A DNA stretch of 64,000 nt from the NCBI RefSeq assembly GCF_000378225.1, contig NZ_KB905141.1:883326-947325 (forward strand). The letters are read 5' to 3'. Each line of letters starts with the position of its first letter. Position 1 is the first letter of the stretch. Origin of the DNA: Methylophilus methylotrophus DSM 46235 = ATCC 53528. GTDB lineage: Bacteria > Pseudomonadota > Gammaproteobacteria > Burkholderiales > Methylophilaceae. Shown in pieces: positions 43,232 to 53,291 of this stretch. The notes below the pieces were generated by a model that saw only the letters and a program-made list of their open reading frames with translations, ran no database searches and had not been told where the DNA came from. A program made the translations under genes and the position numbers.

Positions 43232-43978
43232 ATGAATTGTGGAAAGTGCAATCCTCAGAATTTAGGTTTAGACTTTTCAATGGCTTTTCAGCCTATTGTG
43301 GCATTTGCACAAAAAGCAGTCTGGGGCTATGAAACATTGGTGCGAGGCATCAATAATGAACCAGCTTCGTTTATTCTTGACAAGATTGATTCGTCCAGAA
43401 TTCACAGTTTTGATCAGGTCATCCGCTCAAAAGCCATCAGGTTGGCCAATAATTTGCAATTTGAGCAAATTCTTTCTATTAACTTTTTACCCAATGCGGT
43501 TTACAACCCGGAAAACTGTATCCAGTCTACGCTGGCAGTCTGTGATGAGCTGGGGTTCGATAAAAAACGAATTATGTTTGAAGTGACCGAAGCTGAAAAA
43601 ATCACTGACCATGCCCATTTAAAGAATATTTTTGCCGAATACAAAAAGCATCAGTTTCTCACCGCCATTGATGATTTTGGCTCAGGTTACTCAGGATTGA
43701 ATTTACTCGCAGAATGGCAGCCGGACATTATCAAGCTGGATATGAACCTGATTCGTGATATCGACCAGAACAAAACCAAGCAACTGATTGTGAAAAGCAT
43801 TCTGGATGTCTGTCAGGGACTGGGTATCCAAGTGATTTCAGAAGGCGTAGAAACCCGTGCCGAGTTAGGCGTACTGGTAGATTTCGGTGTTGATCTGTTT
43901 CAGGGCTATTACTTTGCGAAACCATTGTTTGAGGGCTTGCCTGCCGTACCTGATAGCTGTTTTCAACTGACTAACTAA
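43232..43978 (+). CDS. EAL-domain cyclic-di-GMP phosphodiesterase, stand-alone
   Basis: The 248-residue product is a single EAL domain. The catalytic set is present: Glu34 in YETLVRG (ETL instead of EAL), Asn84, Glu117 in FEVTE, Asp147-Asp148 in IDDFGSGYSG, Lys168, Glu204 in SEGVE and Gln224 in FQGYYFAKP. It should therefore hydrolyse c-di-GMP to pGpG. An N-terminal CGKC pair (Cys3, Cys6) could bind metal or respond to redox. ATG 43232 has TTGGAG upstream and is preferred to a TTG at 43196. It has no fused sensor or GGDEF domain and stands alone. Confidence 0.92.
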   Translation: MNCGKCNPQNLGLDFSMAFQPIVAFAQKAVWGYETLVRGINNEPASFILDKIDSSRIHSFDQVIRSKAIRLANNLQFEQILSINFLPNAVYNPENCIQSTLAVCDELGFDKKRIMFEVTEAEKITDHAHLKNIFAEYKKHQFLTAIDDFGSGYSGLNLLAEWQPDIIKLDMNLIRDIDQNKTKQLIVKSILDVCQGLGIQVISEGVETRAELGVLVDFGVDLFQGYYFAKPLFEGLPAVPDSCFQLTN

Positions 43979-43981
43979 CAT

Positions 43982-44023
43982 GCTCCCTCATGGCGACAAT
44001 CTTGAGTTGCGCCACGAGGGAGC
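43982..44023. terminator. Strong hairpin between the EAL gene and dabA
   Basis: GCTCCCTC-TGGCG pairs with CGCCA-GAGGGAGC over 13 base pairs with one mismatch. It begins four bases after the EAL stop and lies 56 bases from the convergent dabA stop. There is no T-run, so it may be a factor-assisted terminator or transcript-end stabiliser for both genes. Confidence 0.6.
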
Positions 44024-44079
44024 CGCTATTCAGTAGCGAGTGACTGATGCGCTGACTGGATTGAGTGTGCCTGCTGCGG

Positions 44080-46620
44080 TCAACCCATCTCAAGTGCCTG
44101 CCAGCCTTGTGGGTCATATCGCCAGCACTGTCCGTGTTCTTCGCACCACAAATGCAACCAGCCGTGGTTAACTAGATGACTGACAGCCGCATGCTTTTTA
44201 ATGATGCGCTGTATCCTTGACCGGCTGGCAACCACCACCACAGTGAGCCTCAGCGGTTCATGCATCCAGTCCTCGCCGTCATGGAGAGACTGTTTTGACA
44301 ACCCGATTCTGAGATCACCACCGTTCCCTTCAAACACGCCGATGCGGCCACCCACCACGTTGTGCAGCAGTTTATTGCCACTTCCAAATTTGTCCGGAGC
44401 GCATGTAGAGGCATGGTATTGCCAGTTAATCCAGTGTGTGACCAGCATGGGTGCCGTCATCAGCTGCTCCAGTAGTTGCCCATCCTGGTCTAGCTGCTCG
44501 TCATACTCATGTAAAAATGCACGGCCCATGAGATTGAGATGTTTGGTGCGCGCCCGCGGTGCCATGATGAATGCGGCGTTATTCGCCAAGCCCCACTCTG
44601 GACGCGTCTGTGCACCATCATTGGCCCGTTGGCGGAAAGCCCGGAACAAAGCCGTTGCATTCATCGCTGAGTTCAGTGGCTGCGTGGGCAGTGCAGGTTG
44701 AGCCCTGAGTTGGTTACCAGCGGCCTTGAACAAAGTGGCAGCCAACTGCCATTGCTTTTGTTTGGCGGGGGTTAGCATATCCAAGTCAAAGGCCTCCACC
44801 TCCTGCGTGGTGGTATTGTGCAGGGCAGCCACAAATGCTGTCTCTTCGGGAATATCGACACCGATACTGGCAAGCTGGGCCCTGACCTCCCTATCATTCA
44901 GCAGCGCAGCCAGCGCACGCGTATTGACCTCACCGGATTGTCCGCAACAGGCACCACAATCAAGGCTGGAGGCATGCGCGTTATTTTGGCTTTGGCTCGC
45001 GTGACCGACCAGCAGCACCATGGGTGCGAGGCCATTAATCAGGCCCAAACTCCCCAGAACGCGTGCTGCGATTTCCGCTTTTTCTGCCACGCTGACGGCT
45101 TGCAGCAATGGCCGCGTCAGCGAGCGATATTTTTGCGGCAAACCATACTGATCCATGGAAACCCTGGCTAGCCGCTTGGGACGAACCAGTGACCAGAGCG
45201 ACTTGAGGAACATCGGGCCTGCACTCTCCACTAACGAAAACGCAGCGCCTGGATACTGATTTAAGCGGGCGAGCTGATTGCCAAAAGTAAAGTTTCTGAT
45301 CCGTTTTCCCTTCACTTCTGCATCCAGTAATGATTGCGCTACCTGTGTTTGCTCTGCGCAGTCTCGTTTGGCTGGCGCTGGCTTCACCTGATCACTGACC
45401 TGCAGCTGAGGCGCCAACAATCCCGGCAATTGTGGCCGCTGTTGCTCCGAGCCCAAAGGCTGGTAGGCGATGGGCAAGCCAAAGAAACCGGCCACGCCCA
45501 AAGTCTGCACATGCGGTGAGAACGATTCGATCGCGCGACGCAAAGGTTCACTACGAACATCAATACAAAATGCCGCCTGAATCTGCGGCGCAGGTGCTGG
45601 CTCTGTTGCAGGGATAGGCAGTTGCAGTTGTTGTGCTAACACGCGCTGATATCCCTGCTCCAGGGCAAGCTGCCAGATTTCATCAATCACAAGCGACTGT
45701 TCGGCCTCCTGAATATCGTTGGAAGCATGCTGCCATTTCTGCTGGATCACCTTGATGGCAGTGTTTGTTGCATTCAGCCCCTTGCATTGCATTAAGATCA
45801 CCCCCCAGGCCAGGCGGATCGCCAGCAAATCCCGCAATGATTCATCTGACTTTCCTTGCAGACTGGCTTGCCATGCCAGATAGGCACACCAGGAAGCCCA
45901 CCCATTCACGGTGAGCAGGACTGCCTCGAAATAGTCTGCCAGCACTTCCTCACTGAGGCCCAAAGCTTCCACTACCCAGCGTTCTGCCTGTTGACGCGTC
46001 AACGGTAAATAATCCAGGTATTGATGGATATTCGGTAAACCCATCAATACGGCGATGCCATGATCATGCACAATCATTTCTCGCCAAAAATGATATAAGC
46101 CACCTTCACGTTGCGGTTGCCAGTCCGACTGATCCTGATCAAAATAGGCAGCACAGGCTTGGCTCACCTGGTGCGTGATCGCGTCACGCCAGGTCAGGCG
46201 CTGAAAACGTTGCGCATCATCGTCGAGCACATCAATCAGCAATGGCAATGCTGGTAAATTGAATGGATCAGACAGATGTGCCACACAGTCTTCAATCGTC
46301 AATCGGTTGTGCTTGAGTTGTGTCATGGCCTGCGTCAGGTCAGTGGCCGTCACCCTACCCGCCTGCCAGGCTTGCAAGAAGTAAGTCCGCTCGGGGAATA
46401 CTTGCACTTTTCCTAATACTGCCATACGAGCAGCCACTGTTCTCAAGGGCATCTGTATACGATGCCAGTGCGGATTCACTGCAATCGACTGATCCAGCGG
46501 CCACGCAGGTGCAATACTATCGCAAGCCTGCTGGCAGGCGCGACTGATGACTGCCTCCGACAATGGCTGGTGAGGCGATTTGCGACGTGGTGGGAATAAC
46601 TGATCCTCAATAAAAAACAT
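44080..46620 (-). CDS. dabA: DabA, zinc subunit of the dissolved inorganic carbon transporter
   Basis: DabA (DUF2309/UPF0753) works with the membrane subunit DabB to accumulate bicarbonate, using a beta-carbonic-anhydrase-like zinc site. The expected residues are present: Cys and Asp in AAFCIDVRSEPLRRAIE (C352, D354 from the chosen start). His and Cys follow in LVGHASQSQN...LDCGACC (H540, C555), with the same 15-residue spacing as Halothiobacillus DabA. I choose ATG 46620 because GGAG lies six bases upstream; the tandem ATG at 46635 has no ribosome site. It follows dabB by 36 bases. Confidence 0.93.
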   Translation of the reverse strand: MFFIEDQLFPPRRKSPHQPLSEAVISRACQQACDSIAPAWPLDQSIAVNPHWHRIQMPLRTVAARMAVLGKVQVFPERTYFLQAWQAGRVTATDLTQAMTQLKHNRLTIEDCVAHLSDPFNLPALPLLIDVLDDDAQRFQRLTWRDAITHQVSQACAAYFDQDQSDWQPQREGGLYHFWREMIVHDHGIAVLMGLPNIHQYLDYLPLTRQQAERWVVEALGLSEEVLADYFEAVLLTVNGWASWCAYLAWQASLQGKSDESLRDLLAIRLAWGVILMQCKGLNATNTAIKVIQQKWQHASNDIQEAEQSLVIDEIWQLALEQGYQRVLAQQLQLPIPATEPAPAPQIQAAFCIDVRSEPLRRAIESFSPHVQTLGVAGFFGLPIAYQPLGSEQQRPQLPGLLAPQLQVSDQVKPAPAKRDCAEQTQVAQSLLDAEVKGKRIRNFTFGNQLARLNQYPGAAFSLVESAGPMFLKSLWSLVRPKRLARVSMDQYGLPQKYRSLTRPLLQAVSVAEKAEIAARVLGSLGLINGLAPMVLLVGHASQSQNNAHASSLDCGACCGQSGEVNTRALAALLNDREVRAQLASIGVDIPEETAFVAALHNTTTQEVEAFDLDMLTPAKQKQWQLAATLFKAAGNQLRAQPALPTQPLNSAMNATALFRAFRQRANDGAQTRPEWGLANNAAFIMAPRARTKHLNLMGRAFLHEYDEQLDQDGQLLEQLMTAPMLVTHWINWQYHASTCAPDKFGSGNKLLHNVVGGRIGVFEGNGGDLRIGLSKQSLHDGEDWMHEPLRLTVVVVASRSRIQRIIKKHAAVSHLVNHGWLHLWCEEHGQCWRYDPQGWQALEMG

Positions 46621-46656
46621 TTTCTTCTCCATCATGAGTGGAATTGAACTGCCTGG

Positions 46657-48192
46657 TTAACGGTTAGCATGTGACTCTTTGCCCCAACTGATGGGCCATA
46701 ATTTCAGCACATTGCGTGTATAGAACTCATCCAGGTAAAGTCCGGCATAGATCCAGCGGTGCAGGCGCCCCAGTCTCGCTGGCATCAGCACAATCAGGGC
46801 AGTTGCACTATACAAGCCAATCATCGCCACCATCATCCATGGGGTATCAGTCGCATGCGGATGGTCTTGAATCCCCAGGGGCAAGGTATGGAACAGCAGG
46901 CTGACGACTGTCAGCATCAAGGTCACCAGGCTGCCAAATGCGATGGACTGCCACTGCGTCCAGACGGATGAAGCGGACTGTTGATGTAGCCAGAGCAAGG
47001 GCGCCCAGGCCAACGCCAGTACCACATTCCACCAGGCAGGCCACATGGCATGTGCTAATCCGGCCTGTGCTGCAAAGACAATCCCCAAGGTAATGCATGG
47101 TGCCAGCCAAAAACTCCAGGGGTAATACCTAGGCTTGCCGGTCAGATGTTTTAACCGGGTCTGGGTCACCACATCTGCGGCAGAAAGGAAAGCATAAGCT
47201 TTATAAATCGAATGCCCGATCAGATGCAGGGCGGCAAAGGTGTACAACCCCAATGCGCATTCAACCACCATGAATCCCATTTGCGCCACGGTTGACCAGG
47301 CAAGGCGGACTTTGATGCTGACACGCGTTAACATGACCAGGGAGGCCACCATACAGGTGATCAGCCCAATACTCATGAGGCAATGTCTGGCTGGCGCATA
47401 ATGCTCCATCAAGGGGGCTAACCGGATCAGCACAAATCCTGACAGGTTCACCACGCCTGCATGCAACAAGGCAGAGACAGGAGTAGGTGCTTCCATGACT
47501 TGGATCAGCCAGCCGTGCACTGGCAACAGTGCTGTTTTTAACACCACCACCAGTACCAACAAGCACGCGCACCAGGCAACAAGTTGACTGTCACCATGGC
47601 TGGACACATGTTCCAAGAACACCGAGATGCGCATGCTGCCAGTTTCAACATAGGCGAATAAGGCCATCAGCAGTAATGCTGCATCAGCCAGCATATCGGC
47701 CACGGTTTTCTTGTGCGATGCCAGTAGTGCGAATGGTCTTTGCTCATAAAAACACAGTAAATGCCGCATACATAAGCCAATGGAAGACCATGCCGCCGCA
47801 AATAGCAACCAATGATCAGCAATCAATAACAGATGCACGCTCACCAGCACCAGGCTCAGTGCCGCTACAAATCTGCGTTGATGAGATTCGCCTTCAAGGT
47901 ATCTGGTGGAAAATACACCAATGACCCAGCCGAGGAACTGTACCAAGATAGCCAATACTGACTGCAAAGGTGTTACCGTGAGCGCCCAGTTTGTATCAAT
48001 TTGCGCAGGAATATTCCCAGCCTGGGTCAGTACATTGGTCATTGCCAATATAACCAATATCAATGAGATCATGGCGGCTCTGTTAAACCGGTGCCAGCCG
48101 CGTGCATCTTGCCAAGGGCTAGCAATGGTGAGCATAGCTGTTGCCAGCATCACCAGACAGGGAGTGAGAGCCATGACTATCTGAAGATTCAT
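46657..48192 (-). CDS. dabB: DabB, membrane subunit of the inorganic carbon transporter
   Basis: The 511-residue product is a NuoL/MrpA-like antiporter-type membrane protein with about 13 hydrophobic spans. Core markers are LLFAAAWSSIGLCMRHLLCF, the HGWLIQVMEAPTPVSALLHA segment with GVVNLSGFVLIR, and RVSIKVRLAWSTVAQMGFMV. These contain the charged residues used for ion translocation in this superfamily. Pairing with dabA fixes the function as energy-coupled inorganic carbon uptake rather than complex I. GAAAGG lies about nine bases before ATG 48192. It is preceded by a small gene with a 77-base gap. Confidence 0.92.
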   Translation of the reverse strand: MNLQIVMALTPCLVMLATAMLTIASPWQDARGWHRFNRAAMISLILVILAMTNVLTQAGNIPAQIDTNWALTVTPLQSVLAILVQFLGWVIGVFSTRYLEGESHQRRFVAALSLVLVSVHLLLIADHWLLFAAAWSSIGLCMRHLLCFYEQRPFALLASHKKTVADMLADAALLLMALFAYVETGSMRISVFLEHVSSHGDSQLVAWCACLLVLVVVLKTALLPVHGWLIQVMEAPTPVSALLHAGVVNLSGFVLIRLAPLMEHYAPARHCLMSIGLITCMVASLVMLTRVSIKVRLAWSTVAQMGFMVVECALGLYTFAALHLIGHSIYKAYAFLSAADVVTQTRLKHLTGKPRYYPWSFWLAPCITLGIVFAAQAGLAHAMWPAWWNVVLALAWAPLLWLHQQSASSVWTQWQSIAFGSLVTLMLTVVSLLFHTLPLGIQDHPHATDTPWMMVAMIGLYSATALIVLMPARLGRLHRWIYAGLYLDEFYTRNVLKLWPISWGKESHANR

Positions 48193-48269
48193 GCAATCAG
48201 CCTTTCTTGAATAAATAATACTTTCAAAAAATAGAACATATTTTTAATTTAAATAGATAATAGAGATAA

Positions 48270-48467
48270 TCATCCTGAGACTTCGACCTTTTCATTCAAG
48301 CTAGAGGCTATCTGCCGATTCAACTCCTGAGATGGCGTGTAAATTTCATTCGCTGGCAACAACTCAACCACCACCTTACCTGGTGCAATCACCTCATTAC
48401 CATTAATCTCAATTTTTTTGGGATAGACCGTCACGATGCGGCCATCAATTTCAAGGGTTTTGATCAT
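48270..48467 (-). CDS. 65-residue protein at the head of the dab operon
   Basis: No family is recognised. The product begins MIKTLEIDGRIVTVYPKKIE, then INGNEVIAPGKVVVELLPAN, and ends with a charged helix-like tail (LNRQIASSLNEKVEVSG). It has no signal peptide or membrane span and looks like a small beta-rich cytoplasmic protein. CAGGAA lies nine bases before ATG 48467; an upstream ATG at 48509 is less likely. It is 77 bases before dabB on the same strand and 108 bases from the divergent LysR start, so it is inferred to be the first gene of the dab transcript. Confidence 0.68.
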   Translation of the reverse strand: MIKTLEIDGRIVTVYPKKIEINGNEVIAPGKVVVELLPANEIYTPSQELNRQIASSLNEKVEVSG

Positions 48468-48548
48468 GATTTTTTTCCTGAATAATGACTTTAAAATGTC
48501 AGGTAGCACGGATTTTGACGCAGATAATTAATTAGGTAAAATATATAA

Positions 48549-48575
48549 ATATTAACTTTAAGTTCTATTTAATAT
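48549..48575. promoter_or_regulatory. Candidate LysR-type operator between the regulator and dab genes
   Basis: ATATTAA and TTAATAT form a dyad with 13 bases between, ending at the base before the LysR start codon. The layout fits the T-N11-A-like dyads bound by LysR-family regulators, and such sites often lie in divergent promoters. The region is very AT-rich, so chance is a real alternative. Confidence 0.35.
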
Positions 48576-49475
48576 ATGGAAAGACTGAATTATCACCATC
48601 TGAAATATTTTTGGCATATCGTCAAGGTAGGCAGCTTGACCAAAGCGGCAGAGAAATTGCACATTTCTCAGTCCGCCCTCTCCTCGCAAATCCGCCAGTT
48701 GGAGGAGAGTCTTGAGTGCAGCCTGTTTTTGCGGCAGGGACGCAAATTGATATTGACCGAGTTTGGAAACTTAGCGTTTTCGTATGCTGACTCTATCTTT
48801 ACCAAAGGGATAGAACTGGAGAACTTGCTCAGAAAGGGCATTGCCGCTGAGCATCAGACATTACGCATTGGCGTACTTTCCACCATGTCGAGGAACTTTA
48901 TTGAGAGTTTTGTCGAGCCACTGTTGAACCATGCCAATATCAAGCTGGAAATTGCCGCCAGTGGCCAGACCAATTTGCTCAAAGCGCTTTCAAACCACCA
49001 GCTGGATCTGGCCCTCACCAATATTGAAGTGCGAGGCAACCACGACCAGTTATGGGAATGCATTTTGCTGGACCGCCAACCGATCAGTGTCATCGGTCCC
49101 TCCAGTCTGGACATTAAATCCGGTTTTTCAGCCAAATACGCGGATTACCACTGGATTCTGCCTAACCAGGACAGCCCTATCCGCGCCGCGTTTGATGGGT
49201 TGTGCGCCCTGCATCATTTAGAGCCGAATATCGTCGCTGAGGCGAACGACATGGCGATGCTGCGATTGTTAGCCAGAGATAGCATGGCACTGACTGTGAT
49301 GCCTGAAGTCGTGGTGAAAGATGAACTCAAGAACGGCGTACTCAAATCGTTCACGCAATTAGAGGGTATTTTTGAGAACTTTTATGCGGTGACGGTTAAA
49401 AAACATTTCCGCAACTTTGAAATCAATCAGTTAGTGAATCAGTTCCTGATGAAAAAAATTTCGTCTCCCTCTTGA
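48576..49475 (+). CDS. LysR-family regulator, NhaR-like, divergent from dab genes
   Basis: The 299-residue product has an N-terminal winged helix-turn-helix (NYHHLKYFWHIVKVGSLTKA, AEKLHISQSALSSQIRQLEE) and a C-terminal substrate-binding domain. The NYHHLxYFW opening resembles NhaR-type regulators more than CbbR. It is divergent from the small gene-dabB-dabA unit and probably regulates it. No ribosome site precedes the ATG, so translation may be leaderless or weak. Its stop codon lies inside a heat-shock-type promoter for groESL. Confidence 0.92.
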   Translation: MERLNYHHLKYFWHIVKVGSLTKAAEKLHISQSALSSQIRQLEESLECSLFLRQGRKLILTEFGNLAFSYADSIFTKGIELENLLRKGIAAEHQTLRIGVLSTMSRNFIESFVEPLLNHANIKLEIAASGQTNLLKALSNHQLDLALTNIEVRGNHDQLWECILLDRQPISVIGPSSLDIKSGFSAKYADYHWILPNQDSPIRAAFDGLCALHHLEPNIVAEANDMAMLRLLARDSMALTVMPEVVVKDELKNGVLKSFTQLEGIFENFYAVTVKKHFRNFEINQLVNQFLMKKISSPS

Positions 49476-49497
49476 AATTATTTTTACAGCCCATACT
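49471..49497 (+). promoter_or_regulatory. Sigma-32 (RpoH) type promoter for groESL
   Basis: CTTGAAA at 49471-49477 is followed by 12 bases and CCCATACT at 49490-49497. That closely fits the RpoH consensus CTTGAA-N13-CCCCATNT in both boxes and spacing. The -35 box overlaps the stop codon of the LysR gene. Transcription would start near 49504. No CIRCE element (TTAGCACTC-N9-GAGTGCTAA) is present, so control is by RpoH rather than HrcA. Confidence 0.75.
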
Positions 49498-49504
49498 TTC
49501 GCCA

Positions 49505-49580
49505 TATCAGCAGTTCTGCTGATACTTATTTCGCCACTGGAGGCATGATTGCCAGTTGCGTCTGCAAACGTCTCCAGTGG
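49505..49580 (+). promoter_or_regulatory. Two hairpins in the groES leader
   Basis: TATCAGCAG-TT-CTGCTGATA (49505-49524) is a perfect dyad at the predicted transcript 5' end. A second stem pairs CCACTGGAG (49534-49542) with CTCCAGTGG (49572-49580) and holds a small TTGC/GCAA hairpin in its loop. The ribosome site AAGGAG lies at about 49604, outside both. They may protect the transcript, bind a regulator, or act as an attenuator; the second stem is followed by a broken T-run (TGTGTTTTGTT). Confidence 0.5.
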
Positions 49581-49617
49581 TGTGTTTTGTTGAACTTATC
49601 GCTAAGGAGAATTGAAC

Positions 49618-49935
49618 ATGAATATTCGTCCCCTGTATGACCGCGTCATTGTCAAGCGAGTCGAGCAACAACGGACGACCGCTTCCGGCATTGTGATCCC
49701 TGACACTGCAGCAGAAAAGCCAGAGCAAGGAGAGGTCATTGCCGTGGGCAGTGGCAAACAGCTGCAGGACGGTAGCCTGCGACCACTGGAAGTCAAGGTG
49801 GGCAACCATATCCTGTTTGGCAAGTATTCTGGTCAAACGGTCAAGCTTAACGGCGAGGAACTGCTGGTCATGCGTGAGGAAGACATTCTCGGCGTGATTG
49901 AACCCAGTCCTGCCGACCTCAAAAAAGTCGCTTAA
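49618..49935 (+). CDS. groES: Co-chaperonin GroES
   Basis: GroES caps GroEL. The 105-residue product begins [20 protein letters not shown] and has the mobile loop ([20 protein letters not shown]) and [20 protein letters not shown]. About nine extra residues follow the usual end ([14 protein letters not shown]). Typical GroES has 95-97 residues. ATG 49618 follows TAAGGAGAATTGAAC. It is 36 bases before groEL and is expressed from the sigma-32-type promoter. Confidence 0.97.
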   Translation: MNIRPLYDRVIVKRVEQQRTTASGIVIPDTAAEKPEQGEVIAVGSGKQLQDGSLRPLEVKVGNHILFGKYSGQTVKLNGEELLVMREEDILGVIEPSPADLKKVA

Positions 49936-49968
49936 TCACTTCACTGCTGATACAGAAAGGAGAATTGA

Positions 49969-51591
<1,623 letters not shown>

Positions 51592-51619
51592 TACTTATTA
51601 CTCAACGCCATAAACGTTT

Positions 51620-51643
51620 AAAGCCCCGTAAGGGGCTTTTTTT
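51620..51643 (+). terminator. Terminator after groEL
   Basis: AAAGCCCC and GGGGCTTT pair around GTAA, followed by TTTT. It lies 28 bases after the groEL stop. Confidence 0.92.
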
Positions 51644-51690
51644 CTATCTGGATAATGTAAATGAGACGCTTAGAAAAGCGCCATACATCA

Positions 51691-51927
51691 TCAGGCAGGT
51701 CTTCTTGGCGGCAGATGCCTGAATGTAATCCGGCCCTTGCCCATGTCGTAAGGAGACATTTCAATGGTGATTTTATCGCCCGCCAAAATGCGTATTTTAT
51801 GCTTGCGCATTTTGCCACCGGTGTAGGCAGTCAACTGATGCCCATTGTCCAGCGTCACACGGTAACGTGCATCTGGCAACACTTCAGTCACTGCACCCTG
51901 CATTTCAATCAATTCTTCTTTAGCCAT
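51691..51927 (-). CDS. infA: Translation initiation factor IF-1
   Basis: IF-1 binds the ribosomal A site during initiation. The 78-residue product begins [20 protein letters not shown] and keeps the OB-fold core ([20 protein letters not shown], then [20 protein letters not shown], then GRITFR). It ends in a Pro/Arg-rich tail (HLPPRRPA) not found in E. coli IF-1 (72 residues). Many betaproteobacteria have two infA genes; this one is not in a ribosomal operon but next to a cold-shock gene, so it is probably the second copy. AAGGAA precedes ATG 51927. Confidence 0.95.
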   Translation of the reverse strand: MAKEELIEMQGAVTEVLPDARYRVTLDNGHQLTAYTGGKMRKHKIRILAGDKITIEMSPYDMGKGRITFRHLPPRRPA

Positions 51928-51946
51928 GTAATTCCTTATCAATGAA

Positions 51947-51971
51947 TAAAAAAAGCCCGCAAACGGGCTTT
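51947..51971 (-). terminator. Terminator after the cold-shock gene
   Basis: AAAGCCCG (51952-51959) and CGGGCTTT (51964-51971) pair around CAAA; on the minus strand a run of seven Ts follows. It lies 28 bases after the cspA stop and ends before infA, so infA may need read-through or its own promoter. Confidence 0.9.
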
Positions 51972-51999
51972 ATAGGCTGAGCGTGAAGCCCAGGCTTGA

Positions 52000-52206
52000 C
52001 TAAGCAATTACTTGAATCGCAGAAGCTTGCTTGCCTTTAGGTCCTGTGGTTTCTTCATAAGAAACGCGCTGATTATCTGCCAGGCTTTTAAACCCGATGG
52101 ATTGAATCGCAGAAAAATGTGCAAACAAGTCTTCACCACCTTGATCCGGGGTAATAAAACCAAACCCTTTTGCATCGTTAAACCATTTGACAATACCTGT
52201 AGCCAT
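52000..52206 (-). CDS. cspA: Cold-shock protein, CspA family
   Basis: This RNA chaperone binds single-stranded RNA and DNA. The 68-residue product begins [20 protein letters not shown] with RNP1 KGFGFI and RNP2 DLFAHFS, and ends [17 protein letters not shown] lies about nine bases before the ATG. The leader to the likely promoter is about 140 bases, typical of cold-shock mRNAs. infA lies downstream on the same strand, separated by a terminator; both act on translation. Confidence 0.96.
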   Translation of the reverse strand: MATGIVKWFNDAKGFGFITPDQGGEDLFAHFSAIQSIGFKSLADNQRVSYEETTGPKGKQASAIQVIA

Positions 52207-52350
52207 ATTTAAATCCTTTTTAAATGAAAGGGAAAAACCCTTGAAAGGCGAGGAACAAGTAAGCAGGATTAACGAGAGAACCAGAAGATACCACCAGAGA
52301 AAACAACAATGCTTGAACGTCGCGTGTAGGCACTATGCGCCTTATGCACC

Positions 52351-52359
52351 ACAATAGCA
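52351..52359 (-). promoter_or_regulatory. Extended -10 promoter for cspA
   Basis: On the minus strand the sequence TGCTATTGT is an extended -10 (TGnTATTGT). No good -35 is seen at the usual distance; an AT-rich run lies upstream. Transcription from here would give a leader of about 137 bases, as expected for a cold-shock gene. The 245-base gap between serB and cspA holds no other recognised element. Confidence 0.45.
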
Positions 52360-52451
52360 AATGTTATTTTCAAAAAATCCAAAATAAATCAAATATTTAT
52401 TAATTCCTCATCAATATTTGGCAATGGCTACACAGGCAATGATATGTCTCT

Positions 52452-53291
52452 TTACACTGTCAGCAGATTCGCCACCCCATCCAGGCCCACCACATTCAGG
52501 GCATACATCGCCTGCTCCTGCACCACCGGTTTGGCGTGATAAGCCACCCCTACCGCAGCCACCGCCATCATTTTGAGGTCATTGGCGCCATCCCCAATCG
52601 CAACGGTCTGCGCAGCAGCCAGACCTAACTGGTCACGCAATTTGATCAGCTCATCGGCTTTACGCTGGGCATCGACAATATCACCCACTATCTGGCCGGT
52701 GAGTTTGCCATCCACGATTTCGAGAGTATTGGAAACGGCATAATCCAACCCCAGCTTGTCTTTGACGTGGTTGGCAAAAAAGGTAAACCCTCCCGAGACG
52801 ACCATGGTTTTGATGCCATGCTGCTTGCAAGCATCTATCCACGCTTGTGCACCTGGGTTAAAGCGCAAACGTTCATCTATCACGCGTTGCAGCGCAGTCT
52901 CGGGCAAACCTTGGAGCAAAGCCACCCGTTTGCGCAGGCTGGCCGAAAAATCCAGTTCCCCGCGCATGGCAGCTTCGGTAATTTCAGCCACCTGTGGTTT
53001 AAGGCCCATCATGTCGGCAATTTCGTCTATGCATTCAATGGCAATCAAGGTCGAGTCCATATCCATCACACACAAGCCCATTTTCTGCAACCGGTGGGCA
53101 TCTTGCACCAGGGCGCAATCGATCTGCTGACTGGCACAAAAGGTTTTTACATCAATGTAGTCGCCTTCCGCCACAGGCAGGTAGTAGGCATGCTGAGCCA
53201 CTTGCATGAATTGGGTGTGTCCGCCAACCAATCCATGGATATGAGACAAATGCGCCATGCTGATGGCAGGGCCTTGAACCACTAAACGCAT
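52452..53291 (-). CDS. serB: Phosphoserine phosphatase
   Basis: SerB releases serine from phosphoserine, the last step of serine synthesis. The 279-residue product has a HAD catalytic motif CVMDMDSTLIAIE with Asp77 and Asp79, motif II VVSGGFTF, and motif III AIGDGANDLKMM. ECIDEIADMMG and ITEAAMRGELDFSASLRKRV are typical SerB segments. The first 70 residues form a shorter N-terminal domain than enteric SerB. It is monocistronic and divergent from the membrane cytochrome gene. Confidence 0.97.
   Translation of the reverse strand: MRLVVQGPAISMAHLSHIHGLVGGHTQFMQVAQHAYYLPVAEGDYIDVKTFCASQQIDCALVQDAHRLQKMGLCVMDMDSTLIAIECIDEIADMMGLKPQVAEITEAAMRGELDFSASLRKRVALLQGLPETALQRVIDERLRFNPGAQAWIDACKQHGIKTMVVSGGFTFFANHVKDKLGLDYAVSNTLEIVDGKLTGQIVGDIVDAQRKADELIKLRDQLGLAAAQTVAIGDGANDLKMMAVAAVGVAYHAKPVVQEQAMYALNVVGLDGVANLLTV

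Noticed and set aside
46657-48192. Calling the membrane protein a complex I or Mrp antiporter subunit
   Set aside because: It is paired with a DabA homologue and lacks other nuo or mrp genes, so DabB is the better assignment.
49476-49617. CIRCE/HrcA operator in front of groES
   Set aside because: I looked for TTAGCACTC-N9-GAGTGCTAA and did not find it; the dyad present (TATCAGCAG/CTGCTGATA) is different and the promoter fits sigma-32.
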